Of a stretch of DNA of 64,000 nt, positions 1 through 8,269 are shown in pieces. A program made the position numbers and the translations under genes. The stretch's first letter is position 1. Each line of letters begins with the position of its first letter. The stretch covers positions 558,001 to 622,000 of the forward strand of contig JAVKEJ010000053.1 in assembly GCA_040221475.1 (NCBI GenBank), read 5' to 3'. The stretch is from WLXB01 sp040221475 (lineage in GTDB: Bacteria; Pseudomonadota; Alphaproteobacteria; Rhodospirillales; Rhodospirillaceae). Under the pieces are notes generated by a model, which was given only the letters and a program-made list of their open reading frames with translations, did no database searches and was not told the origin of the DNA.

Positions 1-1755
1 TTGCCGAGAAACCGCACGCGCAGTCGCCGGCATGAGTTGCATTAAACCACGAGCACCAGCGTGGCTTTGCGCCGAAACATCGAAGTTACTCTCTTGCCGA
101 CTGATGGCCAATAGTAGGGGTTTCTCCGGAACGTTGGGATATTCGAATCTAGGAACGGGGAAACCATATTTAACCAGGGTGATATGATCCTGGGCTGCGC
201 GTCTGGCTATCCAGACCCCATAGTCTTCACGATTGAATTTGCTGGCCATTTCGGCTGCCAAATGGCGCTCCGTGGCAAAGTTTGATGAGCTGGCAGCCGC
301 GAGGACAAATGTTCTCAGATAATCAAGATTATCTACTTCCGCCATCATCCGGACAACACGCGCCAATCGACTCTCGTGGAAAGAATTGCGCTCGCTGGTT
401 GTTGGAAGAGGGTCAAGCGGCAATTGAGGCAAGGTGTCGCCAGTTAGTTTTGCTAATGCCAACTGACCATAATAGGTGGTTATATGGAGAGCTGCTTTTT
501 GGTACCAGGTTTTTGCTAATTCTATATCCCCGCCATCTTCTAAGGCACGGCCAACCCAATAGGCGCCGCGTGACAGACTGACAGGAAAAGCGACAGCGTC
601 GTAGACCCGATAAAAGTGCGGCAGTGCGGCTTCAGGGTTTTTTAAAAACTGGAGTTGAATCCAACCTGCCAGCCATTCCGCCTCAAACACTGAGAGAGCA
701 TCACTCGCCTTGTGCTCTGATGCGATTTTATAAGCTTCGGTAACATCACCATTTGATAGGGCTTCTCGCGCCAGAATGTGGCGTTCCTTCCACCATAACT
801 CTGGGCGCTCTGCATCTTGATGCGGCTCATGAATTAGCTCGGCTGCGCTTTCGTAACGTCCACGGTTTCGGCGCCATTTCAAGCGGTCATAGATGAGCCC
901 TGGGTTATCACGAAGCGCGGCCGGGACTTTTGCAATAAATGAATCAACACCATACGAATCGTCGATGAGTGCGATACGCGCTTCTGCCAGCCTTCTATAA
1001 TCTGAACCCACACGCCTAAGCATGCGCTGTGCGCCATTAGTGTGACCATCCCACAGGAGGCGTTCCAATCGCGCGGCATGATCTTCTTGCGTAAAGAGGT
1101 CTTCAAATTCTGACAGAAAAGTGCGTTCTTGCGACCGATTGAAGGTGCCCGTCAGCCATGCTTGGCGGGCGGTTTCGATCGCTTTTTCTTCTTGCCCAGC
1201 ATTTCGGTAAGCTGTGGCGAGAGTCGCTAGCCCTGGTCCGGTTTGAGCCGGAAACTCTTCAAACCATTTAATGATTTCCGCCGTGGATAATGATTCGTCG
1301 TCTGCGACCTCTTCAGCTCGCCTGCGAATACTCTCGATTTGCGGCCAATTATAATTCTGACGAATGAATTCTGTTCGTGCCTTGAACGGAGTGCGAGCGC
1401 CCGTTTGGCGCAAATACAGCCAGGCTACGACGCTCTCAGCGAGTGGCTCCTTAATTTTTTTGGCAAAATCGACTGCTTCTGACCATCGCCGGGACTTTGC
1501 GGCTGACAGGGCTTGAGCAAATAATGACCGGTCTTCAAGACTTAGAAGATACGCATAGTCATTACCGAATGGACCATAATAACGGGGTTTTCGCGTTGGT
1601 AGGACGGTTGGGGGGCCGGATGTCGTAAGTTTTACAACAAGCGGCTTGACCTCCGGGAGAACAGGGGTGGCATTTGAGGAATTGGCAGAGGGCACGGCTA
1701 AAGCGACGAGCATTCCAGCGGCCAAAGCGATGTGACGATAGAGCACCAGAGTCAT
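1..1755 (-). CDS. slt: Soluble lytic murein transglycosylase (partial, 3' end outside window)
   Basis: Periplasmic enzyme that cleaves the glycan strand of peptidoglycan and leaves 1,6-anhydromuramic ends. An open frame of 585 codons runs from an ATG at 1755 to the window edge without a stop, so the C-terminus is missing. The N-terminus (about 26 residues, hydrophobic and ending in a small-residue stretch) looks like a signal peptide. Residues of about 60-500 are helical and Arg/Trp/Ala-rich, as in the superhelical ring of Slt70. The catalytic SLT domain begins near residue 545, with SRQESNFD carrying the catalytic Glu555, followed by GARGLMQLMPATAR. It is transcribed divergently from dapA. 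The family call is secure; the paralogue (Slt versus another large SLT protein) is less so. Confidence 0.9.
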   Translation of the reverse strand, partial: MTLVLYRHIALAAGMLVALAVPSANSSNATPVLPEVKPLVVKLTTSGPPTVLPTRKPRYYGPFGNDYAYLLSLEDRSLFAQALSAAKSRRWSEAVDFAKKIKEPLAESVVAWLYLRQTGARTPFKARTEFIRQNYNWPQIESIRRRAEEVADDESLSTAEIIKWFEEFPAQTGPGLATLATAYRNAGQEEKAIETARQAWLTGTFNRSQERTFLSEFEDLFTQEDHAARLERLLWDGHTNGAQRMLRRVGSDYRRLAEARIALIDDSYGVDSFIAKVPAALRDNPGLIYDRLKWRRNRGRYESAAELIHEPHQDAERPELWWKERHILAREALSNGDVTEAYKIASEHKASDALSVFEAEWLAGWIQLQFLKNPEAALPHFYRVYDAVAFPVSLSRGAYWVGRALEDGGDIELAKTWYQKAALHITTYYGQLALAKLTGDTLPQLPLDPLPTTSERNSFHESRLARVVRMMAEVDNLDYLRTFVLAAASSSNFATERHLAAEMASKFNREDYGVWIARRAAQDHITLVKYGFPVPRFEYPNVPEKPLLLAISRQESNFDVSAQSHAGARGLMQLMPATARAVSRQ

Positions 1756-1932
1756 TAGCGTAAAACACCATAAACGACTGTAAAACAATAATTTATCAAG
1801 TCTTGTCCCGGAACTAAAGTCCTTTGCTTGCCGCTATTGCATGTCGGCGGTATGTTCCCACACTTAATGATGGCCTGATGCATACCATAAACGATATGGC
1901 CCCAGTCCCGTGCATCCTTGGAGTACGCTTTC

Positions 1933-2808
1933 ATGTTTACTGGTTCGATCACCGCACTCATTACCCCATTTAGAGATGGTGGTATTGATGAGAAGGCGTT
2001 TCAGGACTTTGTTCAATGGCAAATTGATGAGGGAACTCATGCGGTTGTTCCGTGCGGAACCACAGGTGAATCGCCAACTTTAAGTCATGAAGAGCATAAG
2101 AGGGTGGTTGAACTGTGCATCGAAGTTGCCAAAGAGAAAATCCCCGTTATTGCTGGCAGCGGGTCGAATTCGACCGAAGAGGCGATTGCCCTGACAAGAC
2201 ATGCCGCGTCAGCGGGGGCTGATGCCGCTTTGGTGGTGACGCCGTATTATAATAAACCCAGTCAAGCGGGCATGTTAGCGCATTTTCAGGCGGTTGCAGA
2301 TTCCGCAGACCTGCCAATCATTATTTACAATATTCCGCCACGGAGTGTTGTCGACATGACCGTCGAAACCATGGCTAAGCTGGCAGAGCATCCTAATATC
2401 GTCGGGGTTAAAGACGCCACCGGTGATCTGGGCCGTCCGCTCGCGACGCGCATAGAAATAGGGCGAGAATTCTGCTTGTTGTCTGGTGATGATGGATCGG
2501 CCGTTGCCTATTTAGCCCAGGGTGGTTTTGGTTGTATTTCGGTTTCTTCCAACGTTGCACCGCGTCTGAATGCCGAGATGCACGACGCATGGCGCAATGA
2601 AAAGTATGAGGATGTCTGGCGCATCCGCGATATTCTATATCCTTTAAACGAAGCCATTTTTTGTGAACCCAATCCAGTGCCTGTTAAGTATGGCTGCAGC
2701 TTGATTGGTAAATGTCTCCCCGATGTTCGTCTTCCTATGGTGCCGCTTTCGCCCAAAGGGGGGGCTCGCGTTGAAGAAGCCATGCGCGATGCGGGTCTTT
2801 TTGAATAG
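1933..2808 (+). CDS. dapA: 4-hydroxy-tetrahydrodipicolinate synthase
   Basis: Condenses pyruvate with aspartate semialdehyde in the first committed step of the diaminopimelate/lysine pathway. The protein is 291 residues, matching the usual length. Lys160 in GVKDATG fits the Schiff-base lysine and Tyr132 in IIYNIPPRS the catalytic tyrosine. The CGTTGE loop near residue 41 is also present. An in-frame TTG lies 15 bp upstream, but the ATG at 1933 gives the standard MFTGSITALITPF start and has a TTGGAG element about 10 bp upstream. smpB follows 12 bp after the stop, probably in one transcript. Confidence 0.96.
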   Translation: MFTGSITALITPFRDGGIDEKAFQDFVQWQIDEGTHAVVPCGTTGESPTLSHEEHKRVVELCIEVAKEKIPVIAGSGSNSTEEAIALTRHAASAGADAALVVTPYYNKPSQAGMLAHFQAVADSADLPIIIYNIPPRSVVDMTVETMAKLAEHPNIVGVKDATGDLGRPLATRIEIGREFCLLSGDDGSAVAYLAQGGFGCISVSSNVAPRLNAEMHDAWRNEKYEDVWRIRDILYPLNEAIFCEPNPVPVKYGCSLIGKCLPDVRLPMVPLSPKGGARVEEAMRDAGLFE

Positions 2809-2820
2809 ATAGAAAGCTTC

Positions 2821-3294
2821 ATGACAAAGTTGGGCTGGATCTCCACGGGCACAGTTGCCCAAAACCGCAAGGCACGCCACGATTATCAAATCGAGGAAAC
2901 TTTTGAAGCGGGAATGATGCTCATGGGGACTGAGGTTAAATCCTTGCGTCTGGGAAGAGGCAACATCCAAGAGTCTTATGCCTCAGTTGAGGACGGTGGC
3001 GTCTATCTGATAAATTCCTATATTCCGGAGTATGAAGGTGCCAAGCATTTTGGCCACGAAGCCCGTCGGAAACGGAAGTTGTTGTTGCATGCGCGTGAGA
3101 TTGACAAGCTGACAGCAGGCGTTTCGCGCAAGGGCATGACGTTGGTTCCGCTTTCGGTATATTTTAATGACCGTGGAATCGCGAAACTTAAACTTGGTCT
3201 AGCCAAAGGGAAGACCGATATAGATCGACGCCAGACTATTAAGGAACGTGATTGGAATCGCCAGAAGTCGCGTGTGCTTCGAGACCGGGGCTAA
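2821..3294 (+). CDS. smpB: SsrA (tmRNA)-binding protein SmpB
   Basis: Binds tmRNA and delivers it to stalled ribosomes for trans-translation. Length is 157 residues. It has the family N-terminus (NRKARHDYQIEETFEAG), the GTEVKSLR and GNIQESYASV strands and the basic tail KERDWNRQKSRVLRDRG that enters the mRNA channel. It follows dapA by 12 bp; the next gene starts directly after its stop. No ssrA gene was seen in the window. Confidence 0.97.
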   Translation: MTKLGWISTGTVAQNRKARHDYQIEETFEAGMMLMGTEVKSLRLGRGNIQESYASVEDGGVYLINSYIPEYEGAKHFGHEARRKRKLLLHAREIDKLTAGVSRKGMTLVPLSVYFNDRGIAKLKLGLAKGKTDIDRRQTIKERDWNRQKSRVLRDRG

Positions 3295-3295
3295 A

Positions 3296-3949
3296 GTGTC
3301 GGATAGGTCTTCCAAAAACGAAAAATTGATCCGCACCAAAGAGCAATGGGCGCGTGACGAACGGGCGTTAACAGGCACAGTTTCTAGCCCAAAACAAGAC
3401 CGACTACCGCCAGGACAAAGATTGGTTAAAGACTTTCCGGTCCTTGATCTTGGTTCGCAACCAAACATGCTGCCTAAAGATTGGTCGTTCACCGTTGCGG
3501 GGCAGGTTGATCGACCCATTAAATGGACCTTCGATGATTTAATGAAGCAGCCTCAGGTGGAATTTACGTCTGACATTCACTGTGTCACCACTTGGTCTAG
3601 ATATGACAACAGATGGAAGGGCGTGAGTGTAAAGCATTTGCTGGCCGAGATTGAACCGCGTGCGACAGCAGCTTTTGTGATGATTAGAAGTTATGACGGG
3701 TATGCCACAAATGTTCCTTTAAACTGGCTAGATCATGACGACGTTTTACTGGCGCACACCTGGAATGGAGCCCCGTTAAGCCGAGAGCATGGCGGCCCTG
3801 TTCGGTTGGTGATTCCCCAACTTTATTTTTGGAAGTCAGCCAAATGGCTTCGGCATCTGACCTTTATGGATAAAGATGCCCCAGGCTATTGGGAAGCACG
3901 GGGCTATCACGATGTGGGAGACCCCTGGAAAGAAGAGCGTTACGCTTAA
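3296..3949 (+). CDS. Sulfite oxidase-like molybdopterin-dependent oxidoreductase
   Basis: A 217-residue member of the oxidoreductase molybdopterin-binding domain family (sulfite oxidase/MsrP fold), in the short cytoplasmic type. Landmarks are DIHCVTTWSRYDNRWKGV, whose Cys should ligate molybdenum, then GYATNVPL and LYFWKSAKWLRHLTFMD near the C-terminus. No signal peptide or haem domain is visible, and no MsrQ-like partner is nearby. The frame is open from a GTG at 3248 inside smpB. The GTG at 3296, one base past the smpB stop and five bases behind GGGG, is the better start. The substrate is unknown. Confidence 0.85.
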   Translation: MSDRSSKNEKLIRTKEQWARDERALTGTVSSPKQDRLPPGQRLVKDFPVLDLGSQPNMLPKDWSFTVAGQVDRPIKWTFDDLMKQPQVEFTSDIHCVTTWSRYDNRWKGVSVKHLLAEIEPRATAAFVMIRSYDGYATNVPLNWLDHDDVLLAHTWNGAPLSREHGGPVRLVIPQLYFWKSAKWLRHLTFMDKDAPGYWEARGYHDVGDPWKEERYA

Positions 3950-4959
3950 GCCAACGCCCCCTCAACAATAGACATCGTTGATGGTGAAACTGGGGGAAGA
4001 ATTCTAAGAATCTGCAAACCTGCCTGCGTAAACAAAGATTCAAAATCTTCAGCCGTTCGTTCCCGACCGTCAAGCAATGCCATAATACCGACGTCCAAAT
4101 ATTTATTTGGATCTGACGCATTTCCGGGCTGAATGACGGCATCAATTACAGCGATACGCGATTCAGGTTTAAGCGCGGCTTTTACGTTCTTCAGAATTCG
4201 CACAGCATCTTTGTCACTCCAGTCGTGCAAAATCCGTTTAAGTAGATAAATGTCATGGTGGGCAGGAACGTCACTAAAAAAATTCCCAGCGACTAGAGCA
4301 CAGCGGTCCATCAAATTTGCGTCTTTGAGAAACTGTGGGTCAGATAGAACATGACTTTGATCAAACAGGATGCCTTTAAGGTTGGTGTGTAGTTTGAGAA
4401 TTTCAGCAAGCAGTCCGCCACGTCCACCCCCGATGTCGATCACATCTGTTGCCTCGCCAAAGGGATAAGCACTCGCGATGATGGTATTTTCCGCGTTCGA
4501 CATGAGTGCCATAGACGCATCAAACAATGTTCCTAAATCTGGCTCGGCGGCTAGCTTATCGAAAAAGGCTGAGCCATGTGCAAGCGTGAAGGCGGTCTGG
4601 CCCGTTTTCATGGCCTTTGGCAATTCTTTATAGGTCTCCCATATGACATCTTGCCATGCCGTTCTAACCATAGATCTCACAGAGCCAGCCACATCGTCCC
4701 GCAGCACTTCAGAAGCATCGGTATTTCGAAAATGGCCCGTTGTGTCTTGGTGATAAATTTCAATTGAGGCAAGAAATCTGAGCAATCTAAACAGCGAGGG
4801 AGCGTGCACGTCGCATGCATTGGCTAGTTCTTCTGCCGTCATGGGCTTTTGTGCTAATTTGTCTGAAATGCCCAGTTCTGCTGCGATTGCAATACAGCGT
4901 GCCGGGAGAATTTGACCCGTGATGCGCAAGATTATCGATTGAGCAGCTTGAACATCCAT
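3946..4959 (-). CDS. SAM-dependent O-methyltransferase, COMT/hydroxyneurosporene type
   Basis: About 337 residues. An N-terminal winged-helix dimerisation domain (AEELANACDVHAPSLFRLLR) is followed by the Rossmann methyltransferase fold with the SAM-binding DIGGGRGGLLAEIL motif. LKRILHDWSDKDAVRILKN corresponds to the catalytic His region of plant-type O-methyltransferases. Such enzymes methylate small phenolic, carotenoid or polyketide hydroxyls; the substrate cannot be inferred because the gene stands alone. It converges on the molybdopterin oxidoreductase with a 4-bp overlap of the 3' ends. An in-frame GTG at 4977 is an alternative start; ATG 4959 has GGGAG 11 bp upstream. Confidence 0.85.
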   Translation of the reverse strand: MDVQAAQSIILRITGQILPARCIAIAAELGISDKLAQKPMTAEELANACDVHAPSLFRLLRFLASIEIYHQDTTGHFRNTDASEVLRDDVAGSVRSMVRTAWQDVIWETYKELPKAMKTGQTAFTLAHGSAFFDKLAAEPDLGTLFDASMALMSNAENTIIASAYPFGEATDVIDIGGGRGGLLAEILKLHTNLKGILFDQSHVLSDPQFLKDANLMDRCALVAGNFFSDVPAHHDIYLLKRILHDWSDKDAVRILKNVKAALKPESRIAVIDAVIQPGNASDPNKYLDVGIMALLDGRERTAEDFESLFTQAGLQILRILPPVSPSTMSIVEGALA

Positions 4960-5097
4960 CGTGTGATCTACTCCCACTCTTTTTTCCGTAACCAGGATAG
5001 ACCATACTGACGTAGTGTGTATCTAATTCTAAAACCGCGATATTGAAGAACATCATAGACGAACAACTCAGCAGATTAGAAACGGAGCAGGGCAGCC

Positions 5098-5649
5098 ATG
5101 AAGAAAATCTCACTTGCAGCAATTGTGACTTCATTTTTTACAGTACTTGGGAGTGTCGCAGCGATGGCTGAGACAGCACATGATTTTTCTTTTTCATCTA
5201 TCGATGGCGGAGCCTTGCCGCTGTCTGACTACAAAGGCAAAGCGGTTCTGATCGTTAACACAGCCTCATTTTGCGGATATACGCCACAGTATGAGGGGCT
5301 GCAGTCGTTGTGGAGTGAATATAAAGACAAGGGGCTGGTTGTGCTTGGCGTGCCGTCTAATGACTTTGGTGCACAAGAACCTGGCACTGCGGAAGAAATT
5401 AAAGATTTCTGTGAGACCAATTTTGATGTCGACTTTCCCTTGGCTGCAAAAGAAGTCGTTAAAGGCAGTGATGCGCACGCATTTTACAAGTGGGCCGCAG
5501 ACGTAAAGGGTGATGAAAATGCACCACGCTGGAATTTTCATAAGTATCTTATCGGACCGGACGGGACTTTGGTGGAGGCGTTTCCAAGTCGTGTCGAGCC
5601 TATGAGCAAAGAGTTGGTTGGAGCGGTCGAAGCTGCACTCCGCAACTAA
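5098..5649 (+). CDS. Glutathione peroxidase family protein, exported
   Basis: A thiol peroxidase that reduces hydroperoxides. The 183-residue protein opens with a signal peptide (about 24 residues, ending VAAMAE), so it should act in the periplasm. The catalytic tetrad is readable: Cys59 in NTASFCGYT, Gln93 in NDFGAQEPG, and Trp145-Asn146 in APRWNFHKY. It uses Cys rather than selenocysteine. Bacterial members often use thioredoxin instead of glutathione; no reductant partner is adjacent. It is divergent from the methyltransferase. Confidence 0.93.
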   Translation: MKKISLAAIVTSFFTVLGSVAAMAETAHDFSFSSIDGGALPLSDYKGKAVLIVNTASFCGYTPQYEGLQSLWSEYKDKGLVVLGVPSNDFGAQEPGTAEEIKDFCETNFDVDFPLAAKEVVKGSDAHAFYKWAADVKGDENAPRWNFHKYLIGPDGTLVEAFPSRVEPMSKELVGAVEAALRN

Positions 5650-5669
5650 TCGCTTCAACAGAATCGGCT

Positions 5670-6299
5670 TTAACTGATTGACCTGAACACGTCCTCAAAC
5701 ATCTTGGGGGTAAGTCGACGCGTGTTCAGGTTGTATCTGGAACAGTGATAACTATCGACCAAAGTAAGTCCATCACCAAGATCATGATGTGCGGCATGAG
5801 CGAAAGCGTATGCAGATTTTTTGAATCCTAAAGTCGTCAGCACAGCCTCGTGCGCAATACGGCCAAGGGCAAGGAGGGTTGTTAACTCGGGCAAGTTATT
5901 CAGTTCATCAACTAGAAAAGACCGGCAGGCTTTTTGTTCTGCGCCGACAGGCTTGTTTTGCGGTGGCACGCACCGAACGGCATTGGTTATTCTACACCCA
6001 TTTAGAGATAGTCCGTCATCTATGGATTGACCATAGACGCCCTTAGCCCATCCAAATTTAATAAGTGTGGGATAGAGAAGATCGCCGGCATGATCGCCTG
6101 TAAAAGGCCGACCTGTGCGATTTGCACCCTGGAGCCCCGGCGCAAGTCCGACAACCAGCAATTTACAATCAATTGGTCCGAACGCGGGCACGGGTCCGTT
6201 GAACCAATCAGGGTGAGCCTTTCTGTTGGCAGTGCGAAAATCCGTCAGTCTGGGGCATTTGTTACAATCGTGGGGTGGGTCAACAAATTCGAATGTCAT
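5670..6299 (-). CDS. Uracil-DNA glycosylase, family 5 (UdgB-like)
   Basis: Base-excision repair enzyme removing uracil, and in this family other deaminated bases, from DNA. The 209-residue protein starts with a CxxC pair (Cys12, Cys15), and further cysteines lie in NGCRITNAVRC, consistent with a 4Fe-4S cluster. Motif A is GLAPGLQGANRTGRPFTGD, which lacks the polar Asp/Asn of families 1 and 4 and fits family 5. The C-terminal motif is DSYHCSRYNLNTRRLT. Its stop lies 20 bp from the convergent glutathione peroxidase. The NYN gene ends 2 bp upstream, so the two are probably co-transcribed. Confidence 0.85.
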   Translation of the reverse strand: MTFEFVDPPHDCNKCPRLTDFRTANRKAHPDWFNGPVPAFGPIDCKLLVVGLAPGLQGANRTGRPFTGDHAGDLLYPTLIKFGWAKGVYGQSIDDGLSLNGCRITNAVRCVPPQNKPVGAEQKACRSFLVDELNNLPELTTLLALGRIAHEAVLTTLGFKKSAYAFAHAAHHDLGDGLTLVDSYHCSRYNLNTRRLTPKMFEDVFRSIS

Positions 6300-6301
6300 A
6301 A

Positions 6302-6901
6302 TCAGTTGCTGTCTTCATCAAAGTCATCATCATAACCGCTGGTTGGAGGGGAATCACTGTCTGATGAATGCTGAAACTTGCGCGCGATCACGTCTTTCAG
6401 CGTGGCAAGTTCGATAAAATTATCAGCTTGTCGACGCAGTTCGTCTGCCACCATAGGCGGTTGTGATTTGGTGGTACTCACAATTGAGACCCGGACTCCC
6501 TTCCTCTGAACGGCTTCGATTAAGCTTCGAAAATCACCATCTCCAGAAAAAATAACAACGTGTTGAACATGGTCAGCCATTTCCATCACATCAACGGCAA
6601 GCTCAATGTCCATATTGCCTTTAATTTTTCTGCGGCCTTGTGGGTCTGCAAACTCCTTTGCGGGTTTTGTGACCATGGTAAAGCCATTGTAGTCTAGCCA
6701 ATCGACCAGGGGGCGTATGGGGGAATAATCTTGATCCTCCATGAGTGCTGTATAGTAAAGTGCGCGAACCAATTGGCCCTTGTCTATGAAAAGCTCTAGC
6801 AAGCGCCTGTAATCAATGTCGAACCCCAACGCTTTTGCTGCGGCATAAAGATTTGCACCATCAATAAATAACGCCATACGTTCATGAGGATAAAATAACA
6901 T
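6302..6901 (-). CDS. NYN domain protein (LabA/DUF88 family)
   Basis: A PIN-like predicted RNase of 199 residues. The conserved acidic residues are visible in ALFIDGANL (Asp14, Asn17), KGNMDIELAVDVMEMA and VIFSGDGDFRSLIEA, the metal-binding layout of NYN domains. The C-terminal 30 residues are Ser/Asp-rich and probably disordered. ATG 6901 has a good AGGAGA 8 bp upstream. In alphaproteobacteria this gene commonly sits beside folK, rpoZ and rsh, as here; the RNA target is unknown. Confidence 0.9.
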   Translation of the reverse strand: MLFYPHERMALFIDGANLYAAAKALGFDIDYRRLLELFIDKGQLVRALYYTALMEDQDYSPIRPLVDWLDYNGFTMVTKPAKEFADPQGRRKIKGNMDIELAVDVMEMADHVQHVVIFSGDGDFRSLIEAVQRKGVRVSIVSTTKSQPPMVADELRRQADNFIELATLKDVIARKFQHSSDSDSPPTSGYDDDFDEDSN

Positions 6902-7022
6902 GCTGGTCTCCTGGAAAATGGATTTTGTGTAAAAGTTAGAATTTGGGATGCGTTGTAATGCAACGCGAGTGATTTATGCCTATTATTAGTCATATAAAGA
7001 TAATCATTATGACCATAGCAAA

Positions 7023-7547
7023 ATGGGATTTAACAGTGGCGTTGAGCGGGTGATTTACATTGCTCTAGGCGCAAATCTGCCAAGTCATGTCGGCGAACCG
7101 CTGATGACGTTGAATAAAGCGCTTGAACGTTTTCCGATAAAAGGGATTAAAGTCGAGGCGCTCTCCAATTGGTATGAGACGACCCCTGTGCCTGTTTCAG
7201 ATCAACCGCATTACGTTAACGCTGTGGCGCTGGTTTCAACCCAACAAGACCCCGCTAGCCTTCTATATACCTTGCTATCTATTGAAGATGAGTTTGGTCG
7301 CGAACGACTTGAGAGAAATGCGGCGAGAACTCTGGATCTTGATATCCTGGATTTTAACGGTGAAGTTTCTGAATATAGCCCAGTTTTGCCGCATCCCAGG
7401 CTTCAGGATCGCGGTTTTGTTCTTCTGCCTTTGCGTGATGTGGCGCCAAAGTGGCGTCATCCTGTGACGGGGCGGGGGGTTGATGATCTCATTTCCGCTG
7501 TTGCGGATGTCTCGACGGTTAAGAAGATAACCGAGGAATTGGCGTAA
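7023..7547 (+). CDS. folK: 2-amino-4-hydroxy-6-hydroxymethyldihydropteridine pyrophosphokinase
   Basis: Transfers pyrophosphate from ATP to the dihydropterin in folate biosynthesis. It has 174 residues. Family landmarks are YIALGANLPSHVG at the N-terminus, SNWYETTPVPVSDQPHYVNAV, and the ATP/Mg site RTLDLDILDFNG followed by LPHPRLQDRGFVLLPL. It starts 121 bp from the divergent NYN gene, leaving a shared promoter region. rpoZ follows after 157 bp. Confidence 0.95.
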   Translation: MGFNSGVERVIYIALGANLPSHVGEPLMTLNKALERFPIKGIKVEALSNWYETTPVPVSDQPHYVNAVALVSTQQDPASLLYTLLSIEDEFGRERLERNAARTLDLDILDFNGEVSEYSPVLPHPRLQDRGFVLLPLRDVAPKWRHPVTGRGVDDLISAVADVSTVKKITEELA

Positions 7548-7704
7548 AATTCACGAAAGAGAAGCAACGCGCGCGAGGAAAAACCTTGTTTTTCAGTCCT
7601 TTCCTCACTAAATACACTCTCAACCGAATCACACTCTGTGACGATAACAGCATTTTGCGTTTCTAAAGTGCCCTTCGTCAGCTTTAAAAGTACAGGAATT
7701 CACT

Positions 7705-8133
7705 ATGGCACGCGTCACTGTTGAAGATTGCATTGATAAGGTCCGTAACCGCTTCGAGTTGGTGGTTGTGGCATCTCAACGGTCTCGGGAAATCTCTGCT
7801 GGCGGAGAACCTCTGCTTGACCGGGATAATGACAAAAATCCGGTGGTGGCCTTGCGGGAAATCGCTGAAGAAAAAGTCGTGGCCGATGAACTTGTAAACA
7901 GCGTTATCCAGGGGATGCAGCGCCACGTTGAAGTGGATGAGCCTGAAGAAGATGGCTTTGATGCTATTGCTGATGGCCGCAATCTTTCCGGCGATGGTCA
8001 AGAGTATACCGACGAAGTTGCCGCTGCTTCAGGCATGAGTATTGAAAGCAGCGATGATGATGACCCGCACCCACAGGTCAGCTATGAAGACGTCACCAGC
8101 GAAGAAGCTGGTGTGTTTCAAAAGGGCAGCTAG
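7705..8133 (+). CDS. rpoZ: RNA polymerase omega subunit
   Basis: Small RNA polymerase subunit that helps assemble beta-prime and, in many proteobacteria, forms a ppGpp site. It has 142 residues. The conserved N-terminal part is MARVTVEDCIDKVRNRFELV then ASQRSREISAGG and NPVVALREIAEEKV. The acidic Asp/Glu/Ser-rich C-terminal extension (from about residue 75) is long, as in many alphaproteobacteria. It has an AGGAATTC element before the ATG, a strong terminator after its stop, and rsh next. Confidence 0.96.
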   Translation: MARVTVEDCIDKVRNRFELVVVASQRSREISAGGEPLLDRDNDKNPVVALREIAEEKVVADELVNSVIQGMQRHVEVDEPEEDGFDAIADGRNLSGDGQEYTDEVAAASGMSIESSDDDDPHPQVSYEDVTSEEAGVFQKGS

Positions 8134-8162
8134 TTTCAAAAATTTAGAGAGACGACAGTATT

Positions 8163-8203
8163 AAACCGCGCCCAGGATCTCTTGAGGCGCGGTTTTTGTT
8201 TTC
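8163..8203 (+). terminator. Rho-independent terminator after rpoZ
   Basis: A perfect 10-bp stem (AAACCGCGCC at 8163-8172 with GGCGCGGTTT at 8186-8195) encloses a 13-nt loop and is followed by TTGTTTTC. It should end the rpoZ transcript, so rsh probably has its own promoter in the next 70 bp. Confidence 0.85.
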
Positions 8204-8239
8204 AACACGCCCTTTTCGTAATCGCCTTATGGTACTATG

Positions 8240-8251
8240 TGTTACGTAACA
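8240..8251. promoter_or_regulatory. Palindrome just upstream of the rsh ribosome-binding site
   Basis: TGTTACGTAACA is a perfect 12-bp dyad lying 2 bp before the AGGAGA Shine-Dalgarno sequence of rsh. It could be an operator for a dimeric regulator or simply chance; no known regulator consensus is claimed. Confidence 0.3.
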
Positions 8252-8269
8252 TAGGAGACGGTTTGCGCG

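Noticed and set aside
282..581. 99-residue plus-strand frame inside slt
   Set aside because: Antisense to the lytic transglycosylase frame, which is continuous for 585 codons with a catalytic motif.
2508..2970. 108-120-residue minus-strand frames opposite dapA and smpB
   Set aside because: Antisense shadows of two firmly identified genes.
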